Below, one piece after another: positions 16,166 through 26,200 of a stretch of 41,320 bases of DNA. The DNA lies in the NCBI GenBank assembly GCA_903850885.1, contig CAINMU010000081.1, forward strand, positions 1 through 41,320, written 5' to 3'. Made by a program: the position numbers and the translations under genes. A model generated the notes under the pieces. The model saw nothing but the letters and a program-made list of their open reading frames with translations, had not been told where the DNA came from and did not search any database. The stretch comes from an uncultured Opitutia bacterium (GTDB taxonomy: Bacteria; Verrucomicrobiota; Verrucomicrobiia; Opitutales; UBA953). Positions within the stretch are counted from its first letter, which is position 1. Each line of letters starts with the position of its first letter.

Positions 16166-17101
16166 TTAGGAACGGGATTGCCGACGGTCGAGCCAAACCG
16201 CACCCACAATGATGACCCCCTTGATTACGGCCTGATAATAGGACGAAACGCTGAGCAGATCCAATCCGTTGTTGATTTCGCCGATGAGCACGACGCCGAG
16301 GATGGTACCGGTGACGGTGCCTATGCCGCCAGCTAGGCTCGTGCCGCCGATGACCACGGCGGCGATGGCATCGAGTTCATAGGCGATGCCGGCGTTAGGT
16401 TGTCCGGTAGTGGTGCGAGCCGCCAGTACGACGCCGGCCAAGCCAGTCAGTAAGCCGCAGGTCGTATAGGCGAAAAGTTTGACTTTTGTCACCGAGATGC
16501 CGGCGGCTCGGGCGGCATTCTCATTACCGCCGACCGCATAGATGTAACGTCCGAGTCGAAAATTACTTAGGAAAATCCAAGCAATTAAAGCCACGCCGGC
16601 GAAGCAAAGTAGAGGAATCGGAATACCCAAAACATCCCCGGCTAGGTTAGTCAAACTGGGTGACATGTCGGCGACGGGTCGTCCGCCGCTGGCAATGAGC
16701 GCTAAGCCGCGTGCAACGGTCATCATGCCTAAGGTCACGATGAAAGGGGCGACGCCGCCTTTTGTCACGAGTACGCCATTCGTAATTCCGCAGGCGGCAC
16801 CGGTGGCGAGTCCGATGAAAATCGGGATCATGACGTTATGTTCGCCCGGGTGAGCAAAGGTCGCGCACGTGACGCCACTCAAGGCGACGACCGCACCGAG
16901 GGAAAGGTCTACGCCGGCGGTAAGGAGGACGAACGTGACGCCGATGGCCAGGATGCCGTTAATCGAAACCTGGCGGGCGACATTCGTCAGGTTGGAGAGG
17001 CTCAGAAATGTATCCGTGGTGAGCGAGAGTCCAAGCCCGATGAGCAGGATAACGATCAGGATTCCGAAACGGTGGAGCAGATTACGATCGAGGGTTGGCA
17101 T
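16166..17101 (-). CDS. Sugar ABC transporter permease (RbsC-like)
   Basis: A 311-residue inner-membrane permease of the branched-chain/ribose type (BPD_transp_2). Conserved segments are [23 protein letters not shown] near the N-terminus, [15 protein letters not shown] in the cytoplasmic coupling loop, and [22 protein letters not shown] towards the C-terminus. About eight to ten hydrophobic helices are visible. It lies 5 bp after the ATPase gene and 9 bp before the binding-protein gene, giving a complete ABC importer of the CUT2 class. Confidence 0.93.
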   Translation of the reverse strand: MPTLDRNLLHRFGILIVILLIGLGLSLTTDTFLSLSNLTNVARQVSINGILAIGVTFVLLTAGVDLSLGAVVALSGVTCATFAHPGEHNVMIPIFIGLATGAACGITNGVLVTKGGVAPFIVTLGMMTVARGLALIASGGRPVADMSPSLTNLAGDVLGIPIPLLCFAGVALIAWIFLSNFRLGRYIYAVGGNENAARAAGISVTKVKLFAYTTCGLLTGLAGVVLAARTTTGQPNAGIAYELDAIAAVVIGGTSLAGGIGTVTGTILGVVLIGEINNGLDLLSVSSYYQAVIKGVIIVGAVWLDRRQSRS

Positions 17102-17106
17102 AATGA

Positions 17107-18582
17107 TTAAAGCGGCATGGCGAGATTGAGTAGGGACTCCTGGTCCGAGCGGGAGGCATCAAGCGTGGCGGCAACGTTGCCTTGGCGCAGGACGACGATG
17201 CGATGGGCGAGAGCGAGGACTTCAGGGAGTTCGGAAGAGATTAGGAGTATCGCTTTACCTTGGGCGGCCAACTTTTGGATAACAGCATAGATTTCAGCTT
17301 TGGCGCCGATATCGATGCCGCGCGTCGGTTCGTCGAGGATGATGATTTCAGGTTCATTAAGCAGGCAACGGGCGAGGAGCGCTTTCTGCTGGTTGCCTCC
17401 GCTGAGCTGATGGATGGGTTGTTCGGGGCTGCTGGCTTTGATCGCGAAGGCTTGGAGCTGGTGGCGGGCGGCGTTGGCTTCCTCGGTGTGTCGTACCAAC
17501 GGCCCACGGGCGAAGCGGTTCAAGGCTGCCAAAGAAATATTCTCCCGAACGCTTAGTGCCGGGATTAATCCGAGACCCTTGCGGTCTTCCGTGACCATGC
17601 CGATCCCGAGCGCGATGGCGGTAGTCGGTGAATCTATGACGACATTCTTACCGTGAACGGAAATCAAACCCGATATCGCCGGCTGTAGGCCATAGAGCGC
17701 ACTGGCTACTTCGGTCCGGCCTGCTCCCATCAGCCCGGCTAAGGCGAGGATTTCGCCGCGGTGAAGCGTAAGATTGATATCACGGTAGGCGGGTTCACGC
17801 GTGAGTCCGCTGACTTCAAGCACCGGTTCGCGGCCCGGTACGGAGCGGGGTGGGAAGATGTCGGCGAGTTCTCGGCCGACCATGAGGCTGATCAGTTTCT
17901 GGGGGCTAAGTTCGTGGGCCGGTGCGGTAGTGATCAGACGGCCGTCCCGCAGGATGCTGATGCGATCGGCGAGGCGAAAGACTTCATCCATCTTATGGGT
18001 GGTATAGACGACGGCCACGCCGCGGGATTTCAGACGGTTGATCGTGCGGAATAGTGCGGCGATCTCGTGGTCAGACAAGGCGGCGGTCGGCTCGTCCATG
18101 AGGATGACATCCGCATGGCGGCCTAGGGCTTTGGCGATCTCCACGACTTGCGTCTGGGCAACCGTCAAGGTGCGCATCAGGCGATCCGGCTCGAGGTCGG
18201 CTTCTAATTCGCGTAAAAGTTCAATCGCCCTTTCGCGCTGCGTCTGGCGATTGATGATGCCCAAAGGGCCCGTTGGCTCGATGCCGAGGGTGATATTTTC
18301 GGCCACGGTCAGGTCGGGTATCGGCATGAGTTCCTGATGAATCATGGCGATACCAGCGGTGAGGGCGTCGTGCGGGGAATCAAAGCTGACGATTTCCCCG
18401 CGCCATTGAATATGGCCGTAATCGGGCTGATACAGACCGGCCAAAACCTTCATCAGCGTAGATTTCCCGGCACCATTCTCGCCCATCAGCGCATGTACCT
18501 CACCCGGGCAGAAGTCGACCGAGATGGGATGCAGGACAGTGAGTTCTCCGAAGTCCTTGCGCAGTTCGAGGGCTCGGAGCAT
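17107..18582 (-). CDS. Sugar ABC transporter duplicated ATP-binding protein (RbsA-like)
   Basis: 491 residues with two tandem ABC ATPase domains, as in CUT2 importers. The first has a full Walker A (GENGAGKS, residues 34-41) and Walker B (ILMDEPTAAL) with a variant signature LTVAQTQ. The second has the degenerate Walker A GLMGAGRT normal for RbsA and a good LSGGNQQ signature with ILDEPTRGID. It energises import through the adjacent permease. It lies 10 bp after the secreted DUF1080 gene, which makes the coupling of extracellular cleavage to import plausible. Confidence 0.93.
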   Translation of the reverse strand: MLRALELRKDFGELTVLHPISVDFCPGEVHALMGENGAGKSTLMKVLAGLYQPDYGHIQWRGEIVSFDSPHDALTAGIAMIHQELMPIPDLTVAENITLGIEPTGPLGIINRQTQRERAIELLRELEADLEPDRLMRTLTVAQTQVVEIAKALGRHADVILMDEPTAALSDHEIAALFRTINRLKSRGVAVVYTTHKMDEVFRLADRISILRDGRLITTAPAHELSPQKLISLMVGRELADIFPPRSVPGREPVLEVSGLTREPAYRDINLTLHRGEILALAGLMGAGRTEVASALYGLQPAISGLISVHGKNVVIDSPTTAIALGIGMVTEDRKGLGLIPALSVRENISLAALNRFARGPLVRHTEEANAARHQLQAFAIKASSPEQPIHQLSGGNQQKALLARCLLNEPEIIILDEPTRGIDIGAKAEIYAVIQKLAAQGKAILLISSELPEVLALAHRIVVLRQGNVAATLDASRSDQESLLNLAMPL

Positions 18583-18592
18583 CGGATGAGGG

Positions 18593-19459
18593 TTATTTGA
18601 CCGGAAGAGACGGCATATCCTTGGCCACGTCGACAGGCCAGGATGTCAGCGGGCGGATTTCAAATCGGCGATATTCGCATTCGGCTGCCTCGGATTGGAT
18701 CTGGAGCTTACCGGCTTTCATGGGGACCTCGACAGTCGAGCCTTTTTCACGATAACGGGAATTCAAGATGACGTTGACGGTGTGTCCATTGAGCCGGAAG
18801 ACCGCGTTGCCGTTGAGGGCGAAACATTCGATAGTGTTCCATTCACCGGAAGGTTTTTCATGATAATCTGGGCCGTGCCACACTCGAGCCGTCACCGTCT
18901 TGGCGGGCGCCTTGGCATCATAGATTTGCTTCTTGATAGGGTCGTCGGTACGTATCGGGGTTTCACACATGGCGCCGGCGAGCGGCCACCAATCACCAAT
19001 GTCGCCTTCCTGGACTTGGAGTTCTTGACTGCGCATCCAGTATTTAGCCTGGGCACCGTGTTCGCCGATACAGAAAATCAGGATACCATTATCTCGGACG
19101 GTGTTGGTGCGAGGTTCCCAGCGTTTTACGCCCCAACGCTGTTCGGTGCGCAGGTGGAAATTATCATAGCTTTTAAGCGTCGTGACGGCCCCGTAGACCT
19201 GCCCGCTGATATGGAGAATGGTTTCACCGGCTTCTTGGCGAGTCGTGAAAACATTCAGCGGGTCGTTGTTTAGCCCGAGTGCTGGGTCGTCTTTAGCTTT
19301 TGCTCCTCGGACATAGCCGGGCAATTCGTAAGCGCGATGGACTGGCCCGAGCCACTTTTCCCATTGGGAAAGTTTGGCATCGAGCAGGGGGGTGAATTCT
19401 TCGGCGGCGGGTGCGAGGGTAACGCTGGCGGCGAAACTTAGGACGGCAAGGAGGCGCAT
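18593..19459 (-). CDS. Secreted DUF1080 (3-keto-disaccharide hydrolase family) protein
   Basis: 288 residues with a signal peptide (MRLLAVLSFAASVTLAPAA) followed by a single DUF1080 beta-sandwich: FTPLLDAKLSQWEKW at the start, then AKYWMRSQELQVQEGDIGDWW, GEWNTIECFALNGNAVFRLNG and a C-terminal EYRRFEIRPL. PF06439 is named for hydrolysis of 3-keto-glycosides, but many members are uncharacterised. It probably acts in the periplasm. The gene is 4 bp downstream of the esterase and 10 bp upstream of the sugar ABC ATPase, so cleavage outside and uptake of the product are likely coupled. Confidence 0.88.
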   Translation of the reverse strand: MRLLAVLSFAASVTLAPAAEEFTPLLDAKLSQWEKWLGPVHRAYELPGYVRGAKAKDDPALGLNNDPLNVFTTRQEAGETILHISGQVYGAVTTLKSYDNFHLRTEQRWGVKRWEPRTNTVRDNGILIFCIGEHGAQAKYWMRSQELQVQEGDIGDWWPLAGAMCETPIRTDDPIKKQIYDAKAPAKTVTARVWHGPDYHEKPSGEWNTIECFALNGNAVFRLNGHTVNVILNSRYREKGSTVEVPMKAGKLQIQSEAAECEYRRFEIRPLTSWPVDVAKDMPSLPVK

Positions 19460-19463
19460 GGGC

Positions 19464-20399
19464 TTAGCGGACGTCGCGCCAGAGCCACTTCATGGCTTCG
19501 GGGAAAATCATGGCACCGTGTTTCGGATTATGGGTGCCTTCGCCGAGGATGAAAATGTGATCGTAGCCCTTTTCGTCCAGGGCCGCCGCTAGCTTCTTAT
19601 TGGCTTCGGGCCAGACGCCGAATTCATTGGTTAGATCGTTGGCACCATCCTGTTGGTAGATGCGGATATCTTTTTTAGGCTCTTTGAGTACCCATTCTGG
19701 GTAAATATTACCGCCGATTTCCGTCCCTTTGCTGATGACGCCGCGAATATTGGTGAAGCTGCCGATAGTCGTGAAGACCTTACTGAATTGGTCGGGACGA
19801 TGCCAAGCCGCATTAAAAGCGCAGATGCCGCCGCTGCTTGAGCCGGCGATGGCGCGATGTGAAGCTTCTTTGGAGATATTCAAGCCCTGGGCTTCGGCGA
19901 GGGGGATCATCTCATTGATCAGGAAGCTCACGTAAGCCGTGGTGACGTTATCATATTCGAAAGAGCGATTCGATTTTCCGAGCGGCTTGCCTTTCTTGTC
20001 TTTGCCCGAGGGGTTTTTGAGATCGGGAATGAAGCCGGGGTTGATGAAGAGACCGATGGTCACTGGCATTTTTCCAGAGGCGATGAGGTTGTCGAAGACC
20101 GTTGGGATGCGCCAAGAGCCTGTCGGCGCCACGTAACCTAAGCCGTCTTGGAAGACCATGAGCGCGGCCGGTTTCTTGCCGTCGTATTGCTTGGGGATGT
20201 AGAGCGCCCATTTCCGAGCGTAACCTGGGAAGGCCTTGGAATCCTTCATCTCGAACTCGCGGACCTCGCCTTTCGGAACGTTGGGTTTAACTTGGGAGTC
20301 CGATCCCAGCACGTATTGCGCATCGTAGTCAGGCTTCTTGGGTTCGGCGCCCCAAAGGGTAAGCGTCAGGAGGGAGGGAAGGAGGCAACGGAGTTTCAT
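19464..20399 (-). CDS. Secreted esterase (esterase D / enterochelin esterase-like alpha/beta hydrolase)
   Basis: 311 residues beginning with a short signal peptide (MKLRCLLPSLLTLTLWGAE). The fold matches the PF00756 esterase family: nucleophile elbow GSSSGG with Ser188, a candidate acid in QDGANDLTNEFG and a candidate His in LGEGTHNPKHG. Upstream frame extends to 20438, but the signal peptide places the start at ATG 20397-20399. Family members remove acyl groups from polysaccharides such as xylan or cleave other esters. Head position in the unit with DUF1080 and a sugar importer supports a role in deacylating a glycoside. Confidence 0.88.
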   Translation of the reverse strand: MKLRCLLPSLLTLTLWGAEPKKPDYDAQYVLGSDSQVKPNVPKGEVREFEMKDSKAFPGYARKWALYIPKQYDGKKPAALMVFQDGLGYVAPTGSWRIPTVFDNLIASGKMPVTIGLFINPGFIPDLKNPSGKDKKGKPLGKSNRSFEYDNVTTAYVSFLINEMIPLAEAQGLNISKEASHRAIAGSSSGGICAFNAAWHRPDQFSKVFTTIGSFTNIRGVISKGTEIGGNIYPEWVLKEPKKDIRIYQQDGANDLTNEFGVWPEANKKLAAALDEKGYDHIFILGEGTHNPKHGAMIFPEAMKWLWRDVR

Positions 20400-20451
20400 G
20401 GGGGAGATTATGAATATGAAACCCGGACGAAAGGACACAAGCCCAAGCGGG

Positions 20452-21759
20452 TTAGGATTTCACTTCGTGTCCGATTCGCCGTAACCGGGCGATTTCGGGG
20501 AATTTCCAAGAAGTGAGTGCGATCACCCCGAAGGTCGCCAGCCCGCCGAAGACCACCGAATTAACCGTCCCCATAAGTTTGGCGGCCAGGCCGGATTCGG
20601 CCATGCCGAGTTCGTTCGAGCAACCGATGAAGACCGCCGTCACCGCCGAGACGCGCCCCATCATTTCGGGGGGCACACTGGTTTGCAGGATAGTTTGCCG
20701 GATGATCACGTTGACGGCATCGGCGGCGCCACCGATGAGTAGGAAGACGATGGAGAGCACGAAGGCCGTGGTCAGGCCAAGCCCGAACGCTTGGGCGAGC
20801 GGAATGGCGAGGGCGAAACCGATGGTGCTTAACCCGAAGACAGCGAACGAGGCATAAAGCGTCGGTCCAGCTCGTTCGAGGGGTGGGCGGACAATGAGGT
20901 AGATAGACATCAGCACGGCGCCCGCTGAGGAGGCAGCCCGCAGTAGCCCGAAACCTAAAGCGCCGACGCCCAGCATACCGGCAAAGATCGGTAACAGCGC
21001 CACGGCTCCTCCGAGGAGGACGGCGAAGAGGTCCATCGTGAAGGCGCCGAGCATCACTCGTTGGCTGAGCATGAAATCAATGCCTTGGCGTAAACTTACG
21101 AAGATCGGTTCGGCTTTGCGCGATTGCAGACTTTGCGTGGTGCGCAAGGCGATGGTCAGTCCGAGCGAGCCGGCGAAGCAGAGAGCCATCGCGGCGTAGG
21201 CGAAAAGTTCGCCGTGTTCTCCCCCTAGCCAGATCAAGAGGCCAGCGAGACCCGGCCCGATGACGCAGGCTAACTCAAAGAGCGTGTTACGCCAGCGGAC
21301 ACCGATCGAGAGCAAATCGCGGGGTAAAATCTCGGCGATAATCGCTTGGCGGGCGGTGGTGAGGAAGCTGCGAGCGAGTCCACCCAGGATAACGACCCCG
21401 TAGATGACGGTTAGCTTGGCCCAGCGGCTGGAGAGAAATTCCGGCAGAAATAGAAAAAGGCCTAAAATTAACATCGTGAGCAGGGCGCCAATGGCGACGC
21501 GTCTACGATTATTATTGTCGGCTACGTGACCCGCGAAGAGCACCGAACTGACGAAGGGGATGACTTCAGCCAAGCCGATGGCACCCAGGGCCAACGCAGC
21601 AGTCTCGGCGCCATCATGTTCAGTGAGTTTAAAGACCTTCCAGGCAATGGCCACGCCTTGGATCTGGATCGCGATTGTCCCGAGCACAATCGACGCCAGG
21701 TAAAGGCGGAACGGGCGTGAGGTGACGGCGGACGAAGGTCCTGTTGGCTCAAGTGACAT
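20452..21759 (-). CDS. MFS transporter (MFS_3-like)
   Basis: 435 residues, about twelve hydrophobic helices, with AGHVADNNNRRRVAIGALL after the second helix, the usual cytoplasmic loop of major facilitator proteins. Overall pattern fits the MFS_3/EntS-like group of exporters, including RGALxRSFLTTARQA-like sequence (GLARSFLTTARQAIIAEILP) after helix 4. The substrate is unknown. The gene lies 28 bp below the DUF1501 gene and 52 bp above the esterase, with no terminator in either gap, so it may belong to the long minus-strand transcript. Confidence 0.87.
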   Translation of the reverse strand: MSLEPTGPSSAVTSRPFRLYLASIVLGTIAIQIQGVAIAWKVFKLTEHDGAETAALALGAIGLAEVIPFVSSVLFAGHVADNNNRRRVAIGALLTMLILGLFLFLPEFLSSRWAKLTVIYGVVILGGLARSFLTTARQAIIAEILPRDLLSIGVRWRNTLFELACVIGPGLAGLLIWLGGEHGELFAYAAMALCFAGSLGLTIALRTTQSLQSRKAEPIFVSLRQGIDFMLSQRVMLGAFTMDLFAVLLGGAVALLPIFAGMLGVGALGFGLLRAASSAGAVLMSIYLIVRPPLERAGPTLYASFAVFGLSTIGFALAIPLAQAFGLGLTTAFVLSIVFLLIGGAADAVNVIIRQTILQTSVPPEMMGRVSAVTAVFIGCSNELGMAESGLAAKLMGTVNSVVFGGLATFGVIALTSWKFPEIARLRRIGHEVKS

Positions 21760-21787
21760 CCCTCTTAGCAGAAATCAGACCGGGTGC

Positions 21788-23224
21788 CTACGCAATCACG
21801 GCTTTGACCACGTGACCGGAGACGTCCGTCAGGCGGTAGTAGCGACCCTGGAACTTGAAGGTCTGGCGCTCGTGGTCGACGCCGAGGAGGTGTTGCATCG
21901 TGGCGTGGAGGTCGTGCACGTGGACAGGGTCCTTAACAATGTTATAACCAAACTCGTCGGTGGTTCCGTGAACATAGCCGCCTTTCACGCCGCCGCCCGC
22001 CATCCAGATACTGAAGCAGCGTGGGTGGTGGTCTCGCCCGTAATTATCTTTGGTCATCTTGCCTTGGCAGTAAGCGGTGCGACCGAATTCTCCGCCCCAA
22101 ATTACCAAAGTATCTTCAAGTAGGCCTCGTTGTTTAAGATCCTTAACTAACGCCGCCGAGGCTTGGTCGGTTTGTTGGCACTGTCGTTTGATGCCGTTGG
22201 GTAGGCTGCCGTGTTGATCCCAGCCTTGGTGGAAGAGTTGGACGAAGCGTACGCCTTTTTCGATAAGCCTTCGGGCCTGCAAACAATTTGCCGCAAAGGA
22301 TCCAGGCGTCTTCACGCTCTCTCCGTACATCGCGAGAGTGGCAGCGGATTCCTTAGAGAGGTCGGCGACTTCGGGCACGCTGGTTTGCATGCGATAAGCC
22401 ATTTCCGCTTGGGCTAAACGAGCATCTACTTCCGGATCAAGTTCGGTGGCCCGCTGATCGGCGTTAAGTTTACCGAGGGCATCGAGCATGTTGCGACGAG
22501 CATGCGGCGAAACGCCTTCGGGATTGGTGAGATAGAGTACCGGCTCTTTGCCCGCTTTGAATTGCACCCCTTGATGTTCGGAAGGCAGGAAACCTGAACC
22601 CCAGAGGCGCGAATAAAGCGGCTGATCCTTGGTCGCATCTTGTGAGACCAGCACGATAAAGGCCGGAAGGTTTTCGTTCATGCTCCCCAGGCCATAAGAA
22701 GCCCAGGCGCCCATGGAGGGCCGACCGGCGACTTGGTTGCCAGAGCAGAAGAAAGTGATGGCCGGGTCGTGATTGATGGCTTCGGTGTGCATCGTCCGGA
22801 TGACGCAAAGGTCGTCGGCGACTTCGCCCGTGTGACTCATGAGGTCGCTATATTCCGTGCCGCTTTGACCGTATTTCTTAAAATCCGTGAAGGCGCCGGC
22901 GAGAGGAAGCGTCGCCTGATAGCCGCTCATGCCGGTCAGACGTTGGCCTTGTCGCACCGAGTCCGGTAAGGGTTGGCCGTTTTTTTCCCGAAGGAGCGGC
23001 TTAGGGTCGAAGGTCTCGAATTGAGAAGGCCCCCCGGCTTGGAAAAGGTAGATGACACGTTTGGCTTTGGCCGGGAAGTGCGTGCCTTTCGTCAGTGGTG
23101 CCGCGTGCGCATCGCTAACGAGGCTGCGCATGGCCAAAGCGCCCATGCCCAGCGCAGAGGTGCTGAGGAAATGGCGCCGCGTTGATTGCATCAGGCGATC
23201 GTAGGAAGGCTTAGGGGAATGCAT
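21788..23224 (-). CDS. Tat-exported DUF1501 protein
   Basis: 478 residues with a twin-arginine signal (STRRHFLSTSALGMGALA). The remainder matches the DUF1501 family, a sulfatase/alkaline-phosphatase-like fold: IYLFQAGGPSQFETFDPKP, MHTEAINHDPAITFFCSG, FHQGWDQHGSLP, IWGGEFGRTAYCQG and the metal-site-like GRDHHPRCFSIWMAGGGVKGG. In PVC genomes it is nearly always beside a PSD1 cytochrome protein, as here. The function is not established. The frame opens at 23233, but ATG 23222-23224 gives the family-like MHSPKPSYDRL start. It overlaps no gene and follows the PSD1 stop by 5 bp. Confidence 0.9.
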   Translation of the reverse strand: MHSPKPSYDRLMQSTRRHFLSTSALGMGALAMRSLVSDAHAAPLTKGTHFPAKAKRVIYLFQAGGPSQFETFDPKPLLREKNGQPLPDSVRQGQRLTGMSGYQATLPLAGAFTDFKKYGQSGTEYSDLMSHTGEVADDLCVIRTMHTEAINHDPAITFFCSGNQVAGRPSMGAWASYGLGSMNENLPAFIVLVSQDATKDQPLYSRLWGSGFLPSEHQGVQFKAGKEPVLYLTNPEGVSPHARRNMLDALGKLNADQRATELDPEVDARLAQAEMAYRMQTSVPEVADLSKESAATLAMYGESVKTPGSFAANCLQARRLIEKGVRFVQLFHQGWDQHGSLPNGIKRQCQQTDQASAALVKDLKQRGLLEDTLVIWGGEFGRTAYCQGKMTKDNYGRDHHPRCFSIWMAGGGVKGGYVHGTTDEFGYNIVKDPVHVHDLHATMQHLLGVDHERQTFKFQGRYYRLTDVSGHVVKAVIA

Positions 23225-23229
23225 GGAAA

Positions 23230-26200
23230 TCAACGGGAGGTGACGGCAGCGTCGCTGGCCAAGATCGTCGAGCAGACGAGGGTGAGGGCAGCAAGGGAAG
23301 GGTCGGCGGGAATCTTCGTTGGTGCCTGAGCGGATGCGATCGGAGCTTTCATCTTCTTTTTTATATCGGCCTTACCTTCGGGCTTAGTTGGCGTCGATAC
23401 GACCTGGGCGAATTGCGGCGGATTCGCTTTCTGCGCGATATAAAGTTCGTTCAGGGCGGCGAGCTCGGAGGGGCGTGGGTCACGCGTGCATACATGCCGG
23501 AAAGCTTGGGAAATCTGCGCCGTAGGTTCGGTGGCGGACTTACTGACTTTAATCGCGAGATTTTTGGCGGCTTCGACGAAGCCAGGGTTATTCAAGAGGA
23601 CAAGCGCTTGCAAAGGGGTGTTGGTATTAAGGCGTTTCGGTTGGCAGACTTCACGGGAACCGGCGTCAAAAATTAGCATGTTTTCCGGAGGTGACGTGCG
23701 TTTACGATAGGTGTAAAGACTGCGACGGTTGGCGGATTCCGGAACGCTTTCGCCACCGACTTTCTCGACGAGGGTACCGGCGGCAAGCAGGGCTTGGTCA
23801 CGGACCATCTCGGCGGTCAGGCGGAGGACCGGGCCGCGGGCGAGATACTTGTTTGAAGGATCTTTCTCGCGTGCCTCGGCCGTCGGGGTCGAAGACTGGC
23901 GGAAGGTGGCGCTCAGGACGAAGCGGCGGAGCATCGCTTTCGTATTCCAACCGCTGCGGACGAAGTCGACGGCTAAGGTGTCGAGTAATTCAGGATGCGT
24001 CGGCAGATCACCCTGCATGCCCAGGTTCTCGCTGGTCGCGACCAGGCCGGAGCCGAAGACCTGCGCCCATAAACGATTGATGATCACGCGGGAGGTCAGC
24101 GGGTGTTTCGGGTCGGTCAGCCAGCGAGCGAGACCGAGGCGGTTCTTCGGGAGGGAGTCGTTCCATGGGAAGATCCGCGCGGGGGCGCCAGGCTCGCAAA
24201 GTTTGGAGAGGTCGGGTTTATCGTATTCGCCGCGGGTCAGTACATAGTTTTTCGGGGCGAGGTCAGAGTGCTCCATCGCGAAGAAGGCCGGAGCTGATTC
24301 CTGATGCGCGGCGAGGGCTCGCTGGGCTTCCTGAAGCCGAGACCAAGCCTGGGTATAAGTTGGATTGGCCCGAAGGCGCGCATGCTCAGCTAGAACTAAC
24401 TCAGGAAGAGTCAAAGCGTCGGCGCCATGCAGCACCGCGACTTCAGCCGCCGTTAGGGAGGTACGCCAGAGCTGAATCTCGTCGAGGGAGCCGTTACGGA
24501 AGCCGGCGTCACGTGAACGCGAACCGATCTCGAGGGCATTGTCGCGCGGTTTGGCATGTAGCGTGTCGCGCACGACCGTCGTCTTCGCTTCGCAGCCATC
24601 CAGATAAACGTGCAGTCCAGCTGCTTTGGAAGATCCGTCGTAAGTGACCGTTACGCGCTGCCAGGTGCCGACCGGAAGCTCGGTGGCAGTCTCGATGGAG
24701 ACCGCGCTGTTGGGCCAGAGGTGAATCATGCTCCAGCGAAGCTTGCCGTGATCGACCAGGAGTTCGACGCCTGAGGCATCGCCGTCACCCGTATAGCGAC
24801 CGGTGGCATGGAGCACCGTGGCGCGAGCGTTCTTCTCGTCAAGGCGAAGGAAGGCGGAGAACGTGAACGCATCGAAGCGACCGAGCTGCTTGAATTCCGG
24901 AAGGATGAAGCCGGCGTCCCCATCGAATTTGACCGCCTGGCCTTTGACGCCCGGAACAAGCTGCAGGTCTTCAGGGGAACCCCGACGTTCGAACTTGGCT
25001 GGCTTACGGCCCGCCACGCTATCGTCGACGCCTGTCTTCGTGAAAGACTCGAGCGGGAAATGGGCGAGCGGAGTTGGCACCGTGACGGCTACCTTCTCCG
25101 TGACGGTGTGGGTAGTCACTAGGCCTTGTTCTGCTGCACGCACGGCGGCCCGAAGTTTAGCTTCCTTATTCCGATCTTCGTCGGATTTGAAGAGACGGAC
25201 GAACGGCGGCGGTACTTCGCCGTGGTACGAAAGTAGCCCATTTTCGTTCTGGTCGCCGAACATCGCCGCCATCGAGTAATAATCTTTCTGCGAAATCGGA
25301 TCATATTTGTGGTCGTGGCAGCGCGAGCACTCCATCGTCAGTCCCATGAAGCCGTAGCCAGCGGTCATCACCCGGTCGTTGATGCCATCTTGGCGAAACT
25401 CTTCGGCGATGGAGCCTCCTTCGAAAGTCATCCGGTGCAGGCGATTATAGGCCGTCGCTACGCGTTGATCCTGCGTCGGGTTCGGCAGAAGGTCGCCGGC
25501 GAGCTGTTCGGTTAGGAATTGGTCATAAGGTTTGTTATCGTTAAATGCCTTCAGCACCCAATCGCGCCAAGGCCAAGCGAACATGGGGTTGTCTCCCGTG
25601 TAGCCCCAGGTGTCAGCGTAGCGGGAAAGGTCGAGCCAGTTCACGGCCAGGTGTTCGCCGAAGCGGGGAGAGGCTAGCATCGCGTCGACACGCTTTTCAT
25701 AAGCGTCAGCAGACTTATCAGCGAGGAAGGCGTCGACCTCGCCGTTGGTCGGGGGCAGGCCAGTAAGCGCAAACGAAGCGCGACGAAGCAAGGTGGTACG
25801 ATCGGCGGGAGGCGATAACTTCAGTCCGGCTTTGGCGGCTTGGTCGGCAACGAAAGCATCGAGAGCATCTTTCAGCCAGGACGGATCTGCCACGGCTGGT
25901 GCGGTATGAGCGACCGGACTCACAAACGCCCAATGAGGATCGTATTTAGCGCCCTGCTTGACCCAACGTTTCAAGATGTCTTTTTCCTTGGCCGAAAGCG
26001 GACGGTGCAACTCCGGCGGCGGCATGATCTCCTCGGGGTCGGTTGAAAAGATGCGGGGGATCATTGCGCTTTTTTCGATATCGCCTGGGATAATCGCGAT
26101 TTCACCGCTCTTGAGTTTTTTCGTCGCGCCGGCGTATTCGTCGAGACGGAGGCCGGCCTTGCGTCCCTTGTTCGCGTCCGGACCATGACAGCCATAACAC

